NCBI RefSeq assembly: GCF_004295795.1
Contig: NZ_SEBR01000003.1
Location: 124,001-188,000 of the forward strand
DNA: 64,000 nt
Direction: 5' to 3'
Source of the DNA: Flavobacterium sp.
GTDB lineage: Bacteria > Bacteroidota > Bacteroidia > Flavobacteriales > Flavobacteriaceae
Positions 34,001 through 44,256 of this stretch are shown piece by piece; within the stretch, counting starts at the first letter, position 1, and every line of letters starts with the position of its first letter. Both the position numbers and the translations under genes were made by a program. The notes under the pieces are model-generated. The model did no database searches and was not told the origin of the DNA. It saw only the letters and a list, made by a program, of their open reading frames with translations.

Positions 34001-36915
34001 TCGCAAATAACGATTCTGACGAAAATCCTTACACTTTCCTGATTCAGGGAACTGGAGTTTGTACGGCGGCTACAAACGTGATTACTCCGGCAACTGGTCC
34101 GGCGGGAACTGTGGTCACGATTACGGCTTCGGTCAACAATCTTACGGGCGCAACAGTTACTTTCAGCGGTATTCCTGCTGTCGTGACGCAAATTTCGGCA
34201 ACTCAAATAACCGCGGTCGTTCCTGTTGGCGCGATCAGCGGGAATATCGTCACGACGAATGCTTCGGGTTGTCAAGGCTCGAATCCGTTTACAGTGATCG
34301 ATACTCACACTGTTGGTTGTGAAGGAACGTCGGGTGCGATTCCGGGTGATTTGTTCATCAGTGAAGTGACAGATGCGACAACGGGTGGAGTAAGCTACGT
34401 TGAAATCTTTAATGGAACAGGGTCAACCGTAAACCTGACGGATTACCAGGTGCGTGTACATTCTGACGGATCGATGGGAGCGCCTGTAACGAATGTCACA
34501 CTGATTGGTACACTTAGTCCGTTGTCGACATACACACTGGCGATAGGTGTTAACGGATCACCAAACGCTACGAATACATGTTTGACTCCGGGCGGAAATG
34601 GGCAATTCGCAAATCAGACCTCTGGAGCTGGCGGAATTAACTTCGATACTGGAGGAAATGATTATATCGGGCTTTACAGAATTAGCTTAGGTAGTTTTGT
34701 CGATTCATTTGGAATTTTTGGAAGTGCTACTTGGGCAGATGGATTAGGACTTGGTGATCGCGGAGCAGCTTTCAGGAGAAAAAATAACGTCACGGTTCCG
34801 AAATACAATTACACCAATGCCGATTGGGACATTACAGACTGGGCAGGTCAAGCACAAGCATCTTGCTCTACAAACGATTACTCTGACATCGGAACATTCA
34901 ACTTCCTTTCAGGTACGCCACCAACAATAACACTTCAGCCGACATTTACGCCAAGTTGTAAAGAAACTGCTTTCACGGTGGCCGCGACTGAGGGTTATGC
35001 GGGCGGAAACGCGTTGGCTTATCAATGGTATGTGGCTGCTCCGGGCGCGGCGAACTGGACGGCTTTGACCAATTCGGGCGTTTATTCGGGAGTAACGACT
35101 ACGACACTTTCGGTTTCAAGCATCACCGGACTCACGGGCTATCAGTATTATGCTCAGGTTCGTGAAAATGGAGCAAGTTGCTACACGGCATCCCATGCAG
35201 TAATGATCACAGGAGTACAAACGGTAACGTGGAATGGAACGGCTTGGTCGCCAACAGCTCCGAACTCTACAACACCTGCGATCATCAACGGAAATTACAA
35301 TACCGCGGCCAACGGAAGTTTCGAAGCATGCAGCCTCACGGTAAACGGATCGCGCACTTTGGTGATTTCCCCAAACACTTACGTTTCAATCGTGAACGAC
35401 TTGTCGGTTTTGGCCGCGGGAACACTTCAAGTGCAAAACAGCGGATCGCTCGTCATGATAGACAACAACGGAATCGTGACGAACAACGGGACAACCCAGG
35501 TTTTCAGGACGACAACTCCATTCAGAAAATACGATTATACTTATTGGTCTTCTCCGGTTGCCAATACGACACTCGGCGCAGCGATGCCAGGCTGGCGTTT
35601 CGATTATTCGTGGACGTTCAACACGGCAAATTACAGCGATGTGACTGGCCCGAACGGAACAGGTCCGGCCGATGGTTTCGACGACAATAACGACACATGG
35701 ATCCACGCGGGAGCCGGTGCAACAATGATTCCGGGAAAATGTTACGTGGTGATGACGCCAACGAATCTCGGAACCTATCCGGCAACTGCTACTGCGACGT
35801 TTTCTGGAGCGGTGAACAACGGTATAATTTCGTTCCCGATTTCCTTGAGCGCCAATCCAGCCGATAATGGGGACGATTACAATTTGGTCGGAAACCCTTA
35901 TCCATCGGCACTTTTCGCTGATCCTTTCATCAATCTGAATACCAATATTTCGGGGACATTGTTGTTCTGGACACATTCAACTCCCGTTTCTAATACGGCG
36001 CCTGGTCCTTACCAAAGCAATTTCGTCACGACAGATTATGCAATGTACAACTTGAGCGGCGGTGTGGCGAGTTCAAACGGCGGAGCGCAACCAACGGGTT
36101 ATATCGCAAGCGGGCAAGGCTTTTTCGTTGAAGCTGAGGCATCGGGCAATCTTGTGTTCAACAACGGCATGCGGGACAAAGGCTTTTCAAACAACAATTT
36201 CTACAGGAATACGAACACTTTGGCTCAAACCGCTCCGGCGCAAAAAGACAGGGTTTGGCTCAATTTCCAGCATCCGATTGGATTGTTCAGCCAGGTTTTG
36301 TTTTACTATACGGATGATGCGACTTTGGGCGTAGACAGAGGTTATGACGGCGTCGTGGCCAATGCCGGGAATTCGGTGAGTCTTTATTCGTTCATTGATT
36401 CGGACAAATACCGCATCCAGGGAAGACCTGCGTTTTCGACCACCGATGTGATTCCGTTGGGCGTGAACACTGCCTTGCCGGGAACTTACACCATCAGTAT
36501 CGAGCACGCCGAAGGAATTTTGAACGATGCTTCCGTGCCGATTTATCTTGAGGACAAACTGCTCAACGTTTTCCATAATCTAAAACAAGGCCCGTATTCT
36601 TTCGATTTGGGATTGGGAACTGTCGACAACAGGTTCCAGTTGCGTTATGCCGAAAATGCGCTCGGAAATCCGGATATTGAAACGCCTATCAATCAAATCC
36701 AGGTTGTCTCTACGGGCAATTCCGTGATGGTTCGTTCGGTTGGTGAGAACATTTCCGAAGTTGAGATTTTCGATCTTTTGGGGCGTTCGATCATCGTCAG
36801 AAAGAACGTAAACCAAACTGATATTGAAGTTCCGTTGAACATTCAGGAACAAGCCTTGTTGGTAAAAGTCAAACTCATCGACGGGACAAGTATTTCAAGA
36901 AAAATCGTACACTAA
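31090..36915 (+). CDS. Giant T9SS-exported adhesin-like protein with lamin-tail and choice-of-anchor domains
   Basis: The 1,941-residue protein has a signal peptide (about 1-21). Its middle contains long Thr/Gly-rich beta repeats, two choice-of-anchor D domains (about 741-857 and 863-988, each beginning DPDINIK or EINIKG and holding ENPYxxxxxG), and a lamin-tail domain at about 1085-1210 (LFISEVTDATTGGVSYVEIFN). The last roughly 470 residues share a module with the next gene. The C-terminus (about 1870-1941, VEIFDLLGRS...VKLIDGTSISRKIVH) is a type A T9SS sorting domain. It should be secreted or surface-attached; the ligand is unknown. Confidence 0.85.
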   Translation: MKFKLLLLALGYLCLGEIAYAQSIWENPITGTNPSSTNPYTAGQTVDTNITVSGIGTSGVTVQTANDRYNTSGWNGAAINVARYFTFTLTPNSGSRINFVSFAYNGQASGTGPTSFAVRSSLDGYATNIGTAAVTGTNISLAAAAYQNITSAITFRVYAWGASAAGGTFSINDFIFNGTVINGFVTAQDGAWSTGATWVGGVAPTSAQNATVRHAVTDNVGITRNAGSFTTIDAGASLITSAGYTNNGSTTVDGTYIAASATTISTGSTFRINGTLQMNTGGTFATNAPVYGNASTLNYASGGNFGRGLEWSAIGVGTIGTTAGYPNNISLSNNTTLNYINGTSGSVGNKALAGDLTIATGSTFAMNFGGLSPGGFLTVNGNVLFSGTLALGPNATDDLKLGNNFTVNTGTFTHNNRRVFFVKNGVQQISTTNLLTIPYVVYQPVTGSTTITLIGPNNLIVSAPVGGNAITFNSTADVFSLNGLGLTIGTAGVANTISGGGTFSGTATSNLTLLGTGSIGTLSFTTGGQSLNNFTINRTANATAATLGTPLSVVGTLALTAGRLDVGNFPLTIGAAGAITATTDYVIADRSAGANAALRKVFTANPAGYVFRVGDNNASADGSQYSPATVTTTGATYAANAYISVAVNDIEHPNYEASTDYISRYWDISANGVTGITTFTASGTYTDADVVGNEANYTGNRYSGTAWSDPGTGVNAATNVIAPVPGFVSGATHALTAGRRDPDINIKQAATNYLHNSTYAFGTQLVGSTTDITFTIENLGQQDLTFSAATVTNTTGTGFGFNPAFVLTPSIPGPTGTRTFVIRFAPGAVGAFAGNVSFTTNDPSGNENPYVINFTGNAITPVPEINIKGFTGGTNNIVSGATTANSLNNTQFAATNIGATTAPKDYEIQNLGTAVLNLTGTPIVTLAGANPGDFAVSTQPSTNAVAVGTSTVFYITFSPTAVGVRTAIVSIANNDSDENPYTFLIQGTGVCTAATNVITPATGPAGTVVTITASVNNLTGATVTFSGIPAVVTQISATQITAVVPVGAISGNIVTTNASGCQGSNPFTVIDTHTVGCEGTSGAIPGDLFISEVTDATTGGVSYVEIFNGTGSTVNLTDYQVRVHSDGSMGAPVTNVTLIGTLSPLSTYTLAIGVNGSPNATNTCLTPGGNGQFANQTSGAGGINFDTGGNDYIGLYRISLGSFVDSFGIFGSATWADGLGLGDRGAAFRRKNNVTVPKYNYTNADWDITDWAGQAQASCSTNDYSDIGTFNFLSGTPPTITLQPTFTPSCKETAFTVAATEGYAGGNALAYQWYVAAPGAANWTALTNSGVYSGVTTTTLSVSSITGLTGYQYYAQVRENGASCYTASHAVMITGVQTVTWNGTAWSPTAPNSTTPAIINGNYNTAANGSFEACSLTVNGSRTLVISPNTYVSIVNDLSVLAAGTLQVQNSGSLVMIDNNGIVTNNGTTQVFRTTTPFRKYDYTYWSSPVANTTLGAAMPGWRFDYSWTFNTANYSDVTGPNGTGPADGFDDNNDTWIHAGAGATMIPGKCYVVMTPTNLGTYPATATATFSGAVNNGIISFPISLSANPADNGDDYNLVGNPYPSALFADPFINLNTNISGTLLFWTHSTPVSNTAPGPYQSNFVTTDYAMYNLSGGVASSNGGAQPTGYIASGQGFFVEAEASGNLVFNNGMRDKGFSNNNFYRNTNTLAQTAPAQKDRVWLNFQHPIGLFSQVLFYYTDDATLGVDRGYDGVVANAGNSVSLYSFIDSDKYRIQGRPAFSTTDVIPLGVNTALPGTYTISIEHAEGILNDASVPIYLEDKLLNVFHNLKQGPYSFDLGLGTVDNRFQLRYAENALGNPDIETPINQIQVVSTGNSVMVRSVGENISEVEIFDLLGRSIIVRKNVNQTDIEVPLNIQEQALLVKVKLIDGTSISRKIVH

Positions 36916-36960
36916 AACGATAGCGCTGGCGACTCAAAAAATTCTGTTAAAATCCATAAG

Positions 36961-36991
36961 AAAAAACCGATGTAATTCATCGGTTTTTTTT
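36961..36991 (+). terminator. Terminator after the first giant T9SS gene
   Basis: AAAAAACCGATG and CATCGGTTTTTTTT form a perfect 12-bp stem around a TAATT loop, 45 nt after the stop. Confidence 0.9.
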
Positions 36992-37094
36992 GCTTTTTGT
37001 CGATAATAGGCAAACGCTAAGTATCTAGCTCTCTTTTCTTTGTAAGTTTGAAAGCTACATTTCCACCAAACATTCAGCCTGAAACCTACTCGTT

Positions 37095-40000
37095 ATGAAA
37101 ATCAGATTTTTACTGTCCTTGCTGTTTCTCTTTTCGATCTTTGCGGTCGGTCGGGCGCAGGTCAACCTAACGGAAGCGGTGCCAACCGTCACTATCGACT
37201 TTTCGGCTTCGATGCCAACGTCGGTAGGAACGAGTCCGGGCACGGCTTACAAGGCGGCGGGATTTTCACCAAACCCAACCGTGGCGGGACGTTTGAACTC
37301 GAATGCTTGGGACGTTAGAGGTTTTGACTTTGGAACTTTGGGATTTGGCGGAACACAAACCGTAGACGACTTCGGACGCGGACAAATCACCGCTCCGGTT
37401 TTGACAGGCGGGCTTTACGCCTATACCGAACTTCCGGGAACGGTCGCCAATCCGGCCTTCATGGTGCAACCTGCGGCCACAGACTTCAATCCGGGTTCGA
37501 TTGTGTTGCGCGTTAGAAACAACGGCACGACCAACATGACGCAGCTTTCGGTTTCTTACAATCTGTTTATCAGAAATGACGAAGGCCGCGCCAACTCTTT
37601 CAATTTCTCACATTCCAACGATGACGTCGTTTATCAGGCAGTTCCGACTCTTGACTATATTTCACCCGAAGCTCCGGATGCTTTCCAATGGACGGCAGTA
37701 GGCGTTTCACCGGCGCGATCGACAATAATCACGGGAATCAACGTCGCTCCGGGCCAATATTATTATTTGCGTTGGACAAGTGAAGACGTTAGCGGAACGG
37801 GCGACCGAGACGAATTTGGACTGGACGACATCGTAATCTCGGGCACTTACGGACCGGCCGCTCCCGAAATCAACGTGAGAGGCGTTTCCGGAATCACGGT
37901 TCTTTCGGGTGACACAACACCAACCGTAGCCGAAGGGACAGACTTCGCTCCAATCGGATCGCCTTTGTCCACAATCGGCGCAAGCCTCAACACCACATTC
38001 AAAATCGAGAACCTCGGTGGAGCGATTCTGAATGTCACCAATATTACGATCACAGGCCCGCAAGCCGCCGATTTTGCGATATTCCTTCCTACGGGCGCGA
38101 GTTCGCCAACGGGCGCGATCCAACCCGCGGGCAGTCCGACGAACTATCGCGAGCTCACCATCAAATTCGATCCTAGCGACGAAGGTTTGCGAAAAGCCCG
38201 AGTGACGATTTACAACAACGATTCTGACGAAAGCGTTTATTGGTTTGACATCCAAGGTTACGGAATCATTCCAAAACCCGATATTAACGTCAAAGGAAAT
38301 ACGGGCGGAACGGCAAATATCACAAGTGGTAACATGATTCCCGTTGCCGGAAACAATACGCTTTGGGTAGCCGATCAAATCGTCGGAACGAGCCTTACAA
38401 AAGACTACAGAATCCAGAATACGGCCAACATCGCATCGGTTTTACAGCTTACGGGAACGCCGGCAGTTCAGATTGGCGGGGCAAATCCCGGTGATTTTGT
38501 CGTGACGACACAACCGACGCTCTTGAACATAAACGGTGGTTTCGGATCGAACTTCGTAATCACTTTTACGCCTCAAGCTTCGGGAATCAGAACGGCTTTG
38601 GTTACGATCCAGAATAACGATCTGATTGCCGATCCGTTTACAGGATTGACCGAAAGTCCTTATACTTTTTTGGTGCAAGGAAAAGGAGTCGCTCCAGAAA
38701 TCGACATCACGGGCAACGCTCAGCCAATCGTCAGCGGAAGTACGACACCAACGCTGATCAACCACACATTCTTCGACAATCTCAACATCACGGGTGCGTT
38801 TTTGGATCGAATTTACACAATCAGGAATACGGGAAATACACCACTCACGATTGGCGCGCTTACATTGACAGGCGCGAATGCCTCGGAGTTTTCGATCATT
38901 TCGCTTCCGACGGCTTCTTTGGCGATAAACGCGACAACTACTTTTACGATCAGATTTGACCCATCTTCGGTTGGCGTTAAAAATGCTGTTGTGAATTTGG
39001 TCAACAACGATTACGACGAAAATCCATACACTTTCGCGATTCGCGGTTACGGACTCGATTATGTGCCGTGCGCTTACGGACTCGTCGAAACGATCGCCGT
39101 CCAGGATTTTGAGACGACTCCTGCGACTCCAAGTTGGGCGTATTCAGGAACAGGTTATACGGTTGCCGCCGGCACTGCTTACGGAGCGTCTGGTGATGCC
39201 GGAACATCCTCTCGTTTTATTGGCGGCCGAAGCCTGCAAGTGAACAACGCGACTTCAGTCGTGACGTTCAACGCGATCAACACCTCGCTTTACAGTGATA
39301 TCGAACTGACTTTGCGCTTGGCTTCGCTTTCGACGACCGCCGCCGAAGGCAGCGACGCCACAGACAAAATCACCGTTTCGGTAAGTGCCAACGGCGGTTT
39401 GACTTGGTCGAGCGAATTCGATTTAAGCGGAAATACAGATGCCAAATGGAGTTTCGTTTCGGGAAGCGGAATTTTGGCATTGCCATACGACGGAAATAAT
39501 GTAGTAACAAATTTTGCCACGGCAGCAGCAGGTTTCGTGACAACAAACGGAATGGGAACGCTGCGGCTTTCGAATCTTCCGAAAACGACGAATCTCATGG
39601 TTCGCGTGACACTGGCCAACAACAACACAGCCGAGATTTGGGCAATCGACAACGTAAGTTTATTCGGGCGAAAGGAAATCACGACGACTTGGCTGGCTTC
39701 GAACACTTGGTCGAACGGCGCTCCGACGCAAACCACAAAGGCGATTTTCGACGCCAATTACAACACATCTTCCGGAAACATCCAGGCTTGTAAATGTCAG
39801 GTGAACGCCGGACGGACGATTACGGTCAACAGCGGGCAGTTCCTGAATATAGAAAGCGACATCGAGAACGCCGGATCGATCGTGGTTGAAAGCGGTGGAA
39901 GTATCGTCCAACGAAATGATTTTGCAGCAAACATAGGAAGCGTGACCGTCAAGCGGAATTCAACCGCGATGCGCAAATACGACTTCACCTATTGGTCGTC

Positions 40001-41309
40001 ACCGGTGTCAGGACAAACCTTATTCAATTTGTCTCCAAATACCAGATCGGACAAATATTACATTTTCAATACGCCAACAAACAGCTGGCAAACTGTTCCG
40101 AGTTCGACCATAATGACGCCGGGAATCGGATACATTGTCCGCGCTCCTGATACTTATACGACGTCTCCACAAATTTACGCAGCTTCTTTCGTCGGGATTC
40201 CGAACAATGGATTTGTCACGCCGACGGTCTACAACTCGACCGGAACCTGGAATCTTATCGGAAATCCATACCCGTCGGCGGTGAATGCCGATACATTCCT
40301 GCAATTGCCGTCGAATTCGGCTCTGCTTACCGGAACGCTTTACTTTTGGACGCACAACACACCGGTCACGAGTTTGGTCTACAACTACGGAGATTATGCC
40401 GTTTACAATCTTTTGGGCGGAACGGGAACTTTGGCCGCGCCGAACATCGGGATCAACAATACGGTTCCGAATGGAAAAATAGCGTCGGGACAAGGATTTT
40501 TCGCGATTGGGAAAGCAGTCGGAAACGTGACTTTCAACAACAGCATGAGAATTACGGGTAACAATACGACGTTCTTCAGACCCGATTTGCAAGGACACGC
40601 GAACACGGTGGTTTCGGCTCCTTCAGAAGTGGAGCGTCACAGAATCTGGCTCGACATCTCAAACTCACAAAATTGGTTCAAGCAGATTTTGGTCGGATAT
40701 GCACAAGGCGCGTCCAATGAATTTGACGAAGCTTTCGACGGACCTTTCATCGACGCAGGAAACGATTTAACATTTTACTCGCTTATAGACGAAAATCCTT
40801 CGATGTTCACGATTCAAGGACGTGCGCTGCCGTTCGCAGACAGTGACAAAATCAAGATCGGATACAAAACCAACGCAGCCGGAAGTTTCACGATTTCGAT
40901 GGAAGGCTTTGACGGAATTTTCGAAAACCAGCAAATCTATCTCGAGGACAAACTTCTAAATGTGATCCACGATCTGAAACAAAGCGCTTACAGCTTTACG
41001 ACCGCCGTTGGAACGTTCGATACTCGTTTCGAATTGCGTTTTACGACCGAACAACTTTCCACACCAGATTTAGCTTCGGAAAATGCGGTTTCCGTCGCGG
41101 TGAACAACCAATCGGTGCAATTGCGCTCGAAAGGCGAAGTGATCGAATCTGTCGAGATTTACGATATGTTGGGACGAAATCTTTACTCCAAAAAGGGAAT
41201 TCAAGCCACTATTTTTTCAATTGACAATCTGTCGAAAAGCCAGCAATCGCTTGTCGTGAAAGTCAAACTTGCAAATGGAGCGATCGTTTCCAAGAAAATC
41301 ATCTATTAA
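37095..41309 (+). CDS. Giant T9SS-exported protein with three choice-of-anchor D domains
   Basis: The 1,404-residue protein has a signal peptide (about 1-21), an N-terminal beta domain, three choice-of-anchor D domains (about 257-392, 394-532 and 534-653, each opening with EINVRG, DINVKG or EIDITG), a MAM-like region (about 660-855) and a C-terminal half homologous to that of the preceding protein. Shared landmarks are RKYDFTYWSSPV, LIGNPYPSA, FWTHNTPV and ASGQGFF. A type A T9SS sorting domain ends it (VEIYDMLGRN...KLANGAIVSKKIIY). TAAGTTTG at 37043-37050 may be its -7 box. Confidence 0.85.
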   Translation: MKIRFLLSLLFLFSIFAVGRAQVNLTEAVPTVTIDFSASMPTSVGTSPGTAYKAAGFSPNPTVAGRLNSNAWDVRGFDFGTLGFGGTQTVDDFGRGQITAPVLTGGLYAYTELPGTVANPAFMVQPAATDFNPGSIVLRVRNNGTTNMTQLSVSYNLFIRNDEGRANSFNFSHSNDDVVYQAVPTLDYISPEAPDAFQWTAVGVSPARSTIITGINVAPGQYYYLRWTSEDVSGTGDRDEFGLDDIVISGTYGPAAPEINVRGVSGITVLSGDTTPTVAEGTDFAPIGSPLSTIGASLNTTFKIENLGGAILNVTNITITGPQAADFAIFLPTGASSPTGAIQPAGSPTNYRELTIKFDPSDEGLRKARVTIYNNDSDESVYWFDIQGYGIIPKPDINVKGNTGGTANITSGNMIPVAGNNTLWVADQIVGTSLTKDYRIQNTANIASVLQLTGTPAVQIGGANPGDFVVTTQPTLLNINGGFGSNFVITFTPQASGIRTALVTIQNNDLIADPFTGLTESPYTFLVQGKGVAPEIDITGNAQPIVSGSTTPTLINHTFFDNLNITGAFLDRIYTIRNTGNTPLTIGALTLTGANASEFSIISLPTASLAINATTTFTIRFDPSSVGVKNAVVNLVNNDYDENPYTFAIRGYGLDYVPCAYGLVETIAVQDFETTPATPSWAYSGTGYTVAAGTAYGASGDAGTSSRFIGGRSLQVNNATSVVTFNAINTSLYSDIELTLRLASLSTTAAEGSDATDKITVSVSANGGLTWSSEFDLSGNTDAKWSFVSGSGILALPYDGNNVVTNFATAAAGFVTTNGMGTLRLSNLPKTTNLMVRVTLANNNTAEIWAIDNVSLFGRKEITTTWLASNTWSNGAPTQTTKAIFDANYNTSSGNIQACKCQVNAGRTITVNSGQFLNIESDIENAGSIVVESGGSIVQRNDFAANIGSVTVKRNSTAMRKYDFTYWSSPVSGQTLFNLSPNTRSDKYYIFNTPTNSWQTVPSSTIMTPGIGYIVRAPDTYTTSPQIYAASFVGIPNNGFVTPTVYNSTGTWNLIGNPYPSAVNADTFLQLPSNSALLTGTLYFWTHNTPVTSLVYNYGDYAVYNLLGGTGTLAAPNIGINNTVPNGKIASGQGFFAIGKAVGNVTFNNSMRITGNNTTFFRPDLQGHANTVVSAPSEVERHRIWLDISNSQNWFKQILVGYAQGASNEFDEAFDGPFIDAGNDLTFYSLIDENPSMFTIQGRALPFADSDKIKIGYKTNAAGSFTISMEGFDGIFENQQIYLEDKLLNVIHDLKQSAYSFTTAVGTFDTRFELRFTTEQLSTPDLASENAVSVAVNNQSVQLRSKGEVIESVEIYDMLGRNLYSKKGIQATIFSIDNLSKSQQSLVVKVKLANGAIVSKKIIY

Positions 41310-41325
41310 AAACATCCACCAAATA

Positions 41326-41355
41326 AAAAGCCCCGACCAAAAATCGGGGCCTCGT
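41326..41355. terminator. Two-way terminator between convergent genes
   Basis: AAAAAGCCCCGA and TCGGGGC pair around CCAAAAA; T-rich flanks exist in both directions. It serves the T9SS gene ending at 41309 and the cupin gene ending at 41357. Confidence 0.8.
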
Positions 41356-41356
41356 T

Positions 41357-42229
41357 TTATACGGGAATTCCGAGCGATTTGTGGGTTCGAACCACGGCCT
41401 GCTCGTTCTTGTAGTCGATCCACGATTGGCCTTTCCATTTTCGCATGAAATTGTCGTAATGGCGCATGATGAAAATGTTGTAGACGGCGCGTCCGAGGTT
41501 GGTGAATTCGCGCGGGAGCGACCGCAAACTCATCGAGAAACCCGGAGTCAGATATTTCATGTAATGCCAGTAACCTTCGGGCATGTAAAGCATTTCGCCG
41601 TGTTTGAGATCGGTGACCAAACCTTTGGCATGTTTCAACGCGGGAAATTTCTCCAAATCTGGATCGTCGTAGTCGATGTCTTCACGTGAAATCAGCGCGT
41701 GCGGGACTTTGTAGAGATAAGGCGTTTGGTTGGGCGCGAAAAGCACGCAACGTTTTTTTCCGTGGAAGTGAAAATGCAGAATATTGGAGTAGTCGATGTC
41801 GTAATGGATGAAGACTTTGGAGTTTTGTCCGCCAAAGAACAGCATCGGCATTTGTTTTATCAGATTCAGACCCAAATCTGGCCAACGGAAATCCTCTCGC
41901 AGTTTGGGAACTTTCGCGACAAGATTGTAGAGAAAAATCCGATAATTCGTAGGCTTTGATTCGAGCAGATCGATGTAATCGGACATCTTCATCTTGGCGT
42001 GTGCTTCGTTGAACTTGTCCTTGTGCGAAACCGGACGGTCGTCATACAAAGGCACGACCTCGTTTCCCGCCAGTCCTTTTATGTACTCGAAGTGCCATTT
42101 TTTGTAGGCTGGCCAATCTTCAGTAAGTTTTTCGATGACGACCGGCTTTTGTTTTTTGACGTAATTATTGTAGAAATCCTCTTTTGAGATAGATTCCACA
42201 CGCTCAATTTCGGTTAGGTTCAATGACAT
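41357..42229 (-). CDS. JmjC-type cupin (Cupin_8) protein
   Basis: The 290-residue protein matches the Cupin_8/JmjC fold of 2-oxoglutarate- and Fe(II)-dependent hydroxylases. The metal-binding HxD is in FIHYDIDYSN and the distal His in MPEGYWHYM; the strand HFHGKKRCVLFAPNQTPYLY is typical. Such enzymes hydroxylate proteins or tRNA in bacteria, and some bacterial members are uncharacterised. It stands alone on the minus strand, so neighbours give no hint of the substrate. Confidence 0.85.
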   Translation of the reverse strand: MSLNLTEIERVESISKEDFYNNYVKKQKPVVIEKLTEDWPAYKKWHFEYIKGLAGNEVVPLYDDRPVSHKDKFNEAHAKMKMSDYIDLLESKPTNYRIFLYNLVAKVPKLREDFRWPDLGLNLIKQMPMLFFGGQNSKVFIHYDIDYSNILHFHFHGKKRCVLFAPNQTPYLYKVPHALISREDIDYDDPDLEKFPALKHAKGLVTDLKHGEMLYMPEGYWHYMKYLTPGFSMSLRSLPREFTNLGRAVYNIFIMRHYDNFMRKWKGQSWIDYKNEQAVVRTHKSLGIPV

Positions 42230-42390
42230 ATTTCGTTGTGTTGTTTAGGCGCAGATCCAAATGGAGTTGAAATGCACTACTAAAGTTAGCGAGTGTTACC
42301 GAATTGTAAAATCGGGTCGTTGCTAAACTTTTCACAAAAATAGCGGTCGGATTCGGGGTCGATTTTGGTCGGAATCCAGATGTATAAACA

Positions 42391-42416
42391 AAAAAGCTCC
42401 CATTAATGAGAGCTTG
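42391..42416 (-). terminator. Terminator after bioB
   Basis: AAGCTCCCATTAATGAGAGCTT folds into a near-perfect hairpin, and the minus strand ends in a T run. It lies a few bases after the bioB stop. Confidence 0.75.
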
Positions 42417-42420
42417 TATC

Positions 42421-43509
42421 TTAAACCAATTTCTTTCCGGATGCTTCGAGATTGCGTTCGATGGAGTGGCCAGGTCGTGTCCATCTTGGCTTTTCGCCCA
42501 AAGATTCGAACTCTGAATCTTGCGCCTCGACAGTTTGCGGCTGTACTTTTTTGGTAAATGGTTTTTGTGGGATGAGTCCGAGCATCTCGAACATTTTCAT
42601 GTCTTCGTTCACGTCGGGATTTGGAGTCGTCAAGAGTTTGTCTCCGGCGAAAATGGAATTCGCTCCAGCGAAGAAACACATGGCTTGGCCTTCGCGTGAC
42701 ATTCCGGTTCTTCCCGCAGAAAGTCGTACTTGGGTTTCCGGCATCACGATTCTCGTCGTGGCGACCATTCTGATCATTTCCCAGATTTCTACCGGCTTTT
42801 CGTCTTCCATCGGAGTTCCTTCGACTGCGACCAAAGCGTTGATAGGAACAGATTCCGGTTGCGGATTCAAAGTCGATAAGGCCACGAGCATTCCGGCCCT
42901 GTCGGCGACGCTTTCTCCCATTCCGATAATTCCTCCGGAACAAACCGTCACATTCGTCTTGCGCACGTTTTCGATAGTTTGGAGACGGTCTTCGAAACCG
43001 CGTGTCGAAATGACTTCCTTATAGTAATCTTCTGAGGTGTCGAGGTTGTGGTTGTAGGCATACAAACCGGCTTCGGCCAAACGATGCGCCTGGTTTTCGG
43101 TCAACATTCCGAGTGTGCAGCAAACTTCCATATCGAGTTTGTTTATCGTGCGCACCATTTCCAGAACCTGATCGAACTCCGGGCCGTCTTTTACGTTTCT
43201 CCAAGCCGCGCCCATGCAAACCCGAGATGAGCCGCTGGCTTTGGCACGCAATGCCTGAGCTTTCACGTGATTTACGGTCATGAGGTCGTTGCCTTCGACG
43301 CCCGTGTGATAACGAGCCGCTTGCGGGCAATAGCCGCAATCTTCGGGGCAACCGCCTGTTTTGATAGACAAAAGCGTGGATACTTGAACGACGTTGGGAT
43401 CGTGTTGTTCGCGGTGGATGGAAGCTGCTTCGTACAGCAAGTCCATCAAAGGCTTATTGTAAAGGGCGATGATTTCTTCCTTCGTCCAATCGTGTCTGGT
43501 TTGGGTCAT
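42421..43509 (-). CDS. bioB: Biotin synthase
   Basis: BioB is a radical-SAM enzyme that inserts sulfur into dethiobiotin. The 362-residue protein has the CxxxCxxC cluster motif [12 protein letters not shown] (Cys54, Cys58, Cys61), [12 protein letters not shown] for the substrate pocket and SAGR for the second cluster ligand. It is about 35 kb from the other biotin genes of the window and single-gene in context. TACTTTTG on the minus strand at 43531-43538 is a likely -7 box. Confidence 0.97.
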   Translation of the reverse strand: MTQTRHDWTKEEIIALYNKPLMDLLYEAASIHREQHDPNVVQVSTLLSIKTGGCPEDCGYCPQAARYHTGVEGNDLMTVNHVKAQALRAKASGSSRVCMGAAWRNVKDGPEFDQVLEMVRTINKLDMEVCCTLGMLTENQAHRLAEAGLYAYNHNLDTSEDYYKEVISTRGFEDRLQTIENVRKTNVTVCSGGIIGMGESVADRAGMLVALSTLNPQPESVPINALVAVEGTPMEDEKPVEIWEMIRMVATTRIVMPETQVRLSAGRTGMSREGQAMCFFAGANSIFAGDKLLTTPNPDVNEDMKMFEMLGLIPQKPFTKKVQPQTVEAQDSEFESLGEKPRWTRPGHSIERNLEASGKKLV

Positions 43510-43593
43510 AAGGCCTGATTTTGAAAACTTCAAAAGTAGGAAATTCTTATTTAAGTACTGCGCAGACGCTTTCCAAATAGGAAGCTTCGGCCA

Positions 43594-43635
43594 ACAAAAA
43601 AGCCTGCAATCAAGGCAAAACCCTGAATTGCAGGC
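43594..43635 (-). terminator. Terminator after the small membrane protein gene
   Basis: GCCTGCAAT and ATTGCAGGC pair perfectly around a long loop; the minus strand then runs into TTTTTTG. Confidence 0.8.
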
Positions 43636-43655
43636 CAGTTCATTATATTCTGTTT

Positions 43656-44108
43656 TCAGTCGACTCTGTTGATGACTTCCACTTTGTCCTTCCAATATTG
43701 CATCAGACAGAAAGAAACGACAAGTGAGGCAGCCGAAGACTCGAACAATAACCCTATGCAATACTGTTGGATCGTCAAATCGCCTCCGCCAAAAATAAAG
43801 TTGTCGGCCAGATTTTTAAGATACGGTTCTCCACCTTTGAAAGTGATGTAGGCCAAAAGACTGGCGATACTCAAAGCCGCGCCGATCATCGAAGTGACAA
43901 CGGCCGAAAGTAAATTCGTGTTGTAGCCGCGAATACCTTCGTTGAAATTGCCTTGTATGGTTCTGTTGACGCCATAAGCGACGAAGAGAATGTTCAGGAT
44001 GCGAAGCCAGAATACGTCTGAAAATCCTAGGAGTTCCAGAATGACGAAATAAATGCCGATTCCAGCGAAAATGATGAAACCGTTTAGCAGTTCTCTGGTG
44101 AATTTCAT
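43656..44108 (-). CDS. Hypothetical four-helix membrane protein
   Basis: The 150-residue protein has four hydrophobic segments (about residues 8-26, 30-46, 65-88 and 112-136). I do not recognise the family. The segment [25 protein letters not shown] between helices 2 and 3 is the most distinctive part. It is flanked by bioB and the HTTM gene, both on the same strand but with terminators or gaps between, so it is probably transcribed on its own. Confidence 0.65.
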   Translation of the reverse strand: MKFTRELLNGFIIFAGIGIYFVILELLGFSDVFWLRILNILFVAYGVNRTIQGNFNEGIRGYNTNLLSAVVTSMIGAALSIASLLAYITFKGGEPYLKNLADNFIFGGGDLTIQQYCIGLLFESSAASLVVSFCLMQYWKDKVEVINRVD

Positions 44109-44256
44109 GGTTATGGTTTTTTAGAAATCCGGGATTGACACCGGTTTGGTTAGACAAATTGTTGTGATGGTGTCTATCAAATTTAACTAAAAAACTGCGG
44201 ATTTATCAGTGAGGACACGACTTTAATATAATTTTAATAGGAAAGTCGCAAATGCC

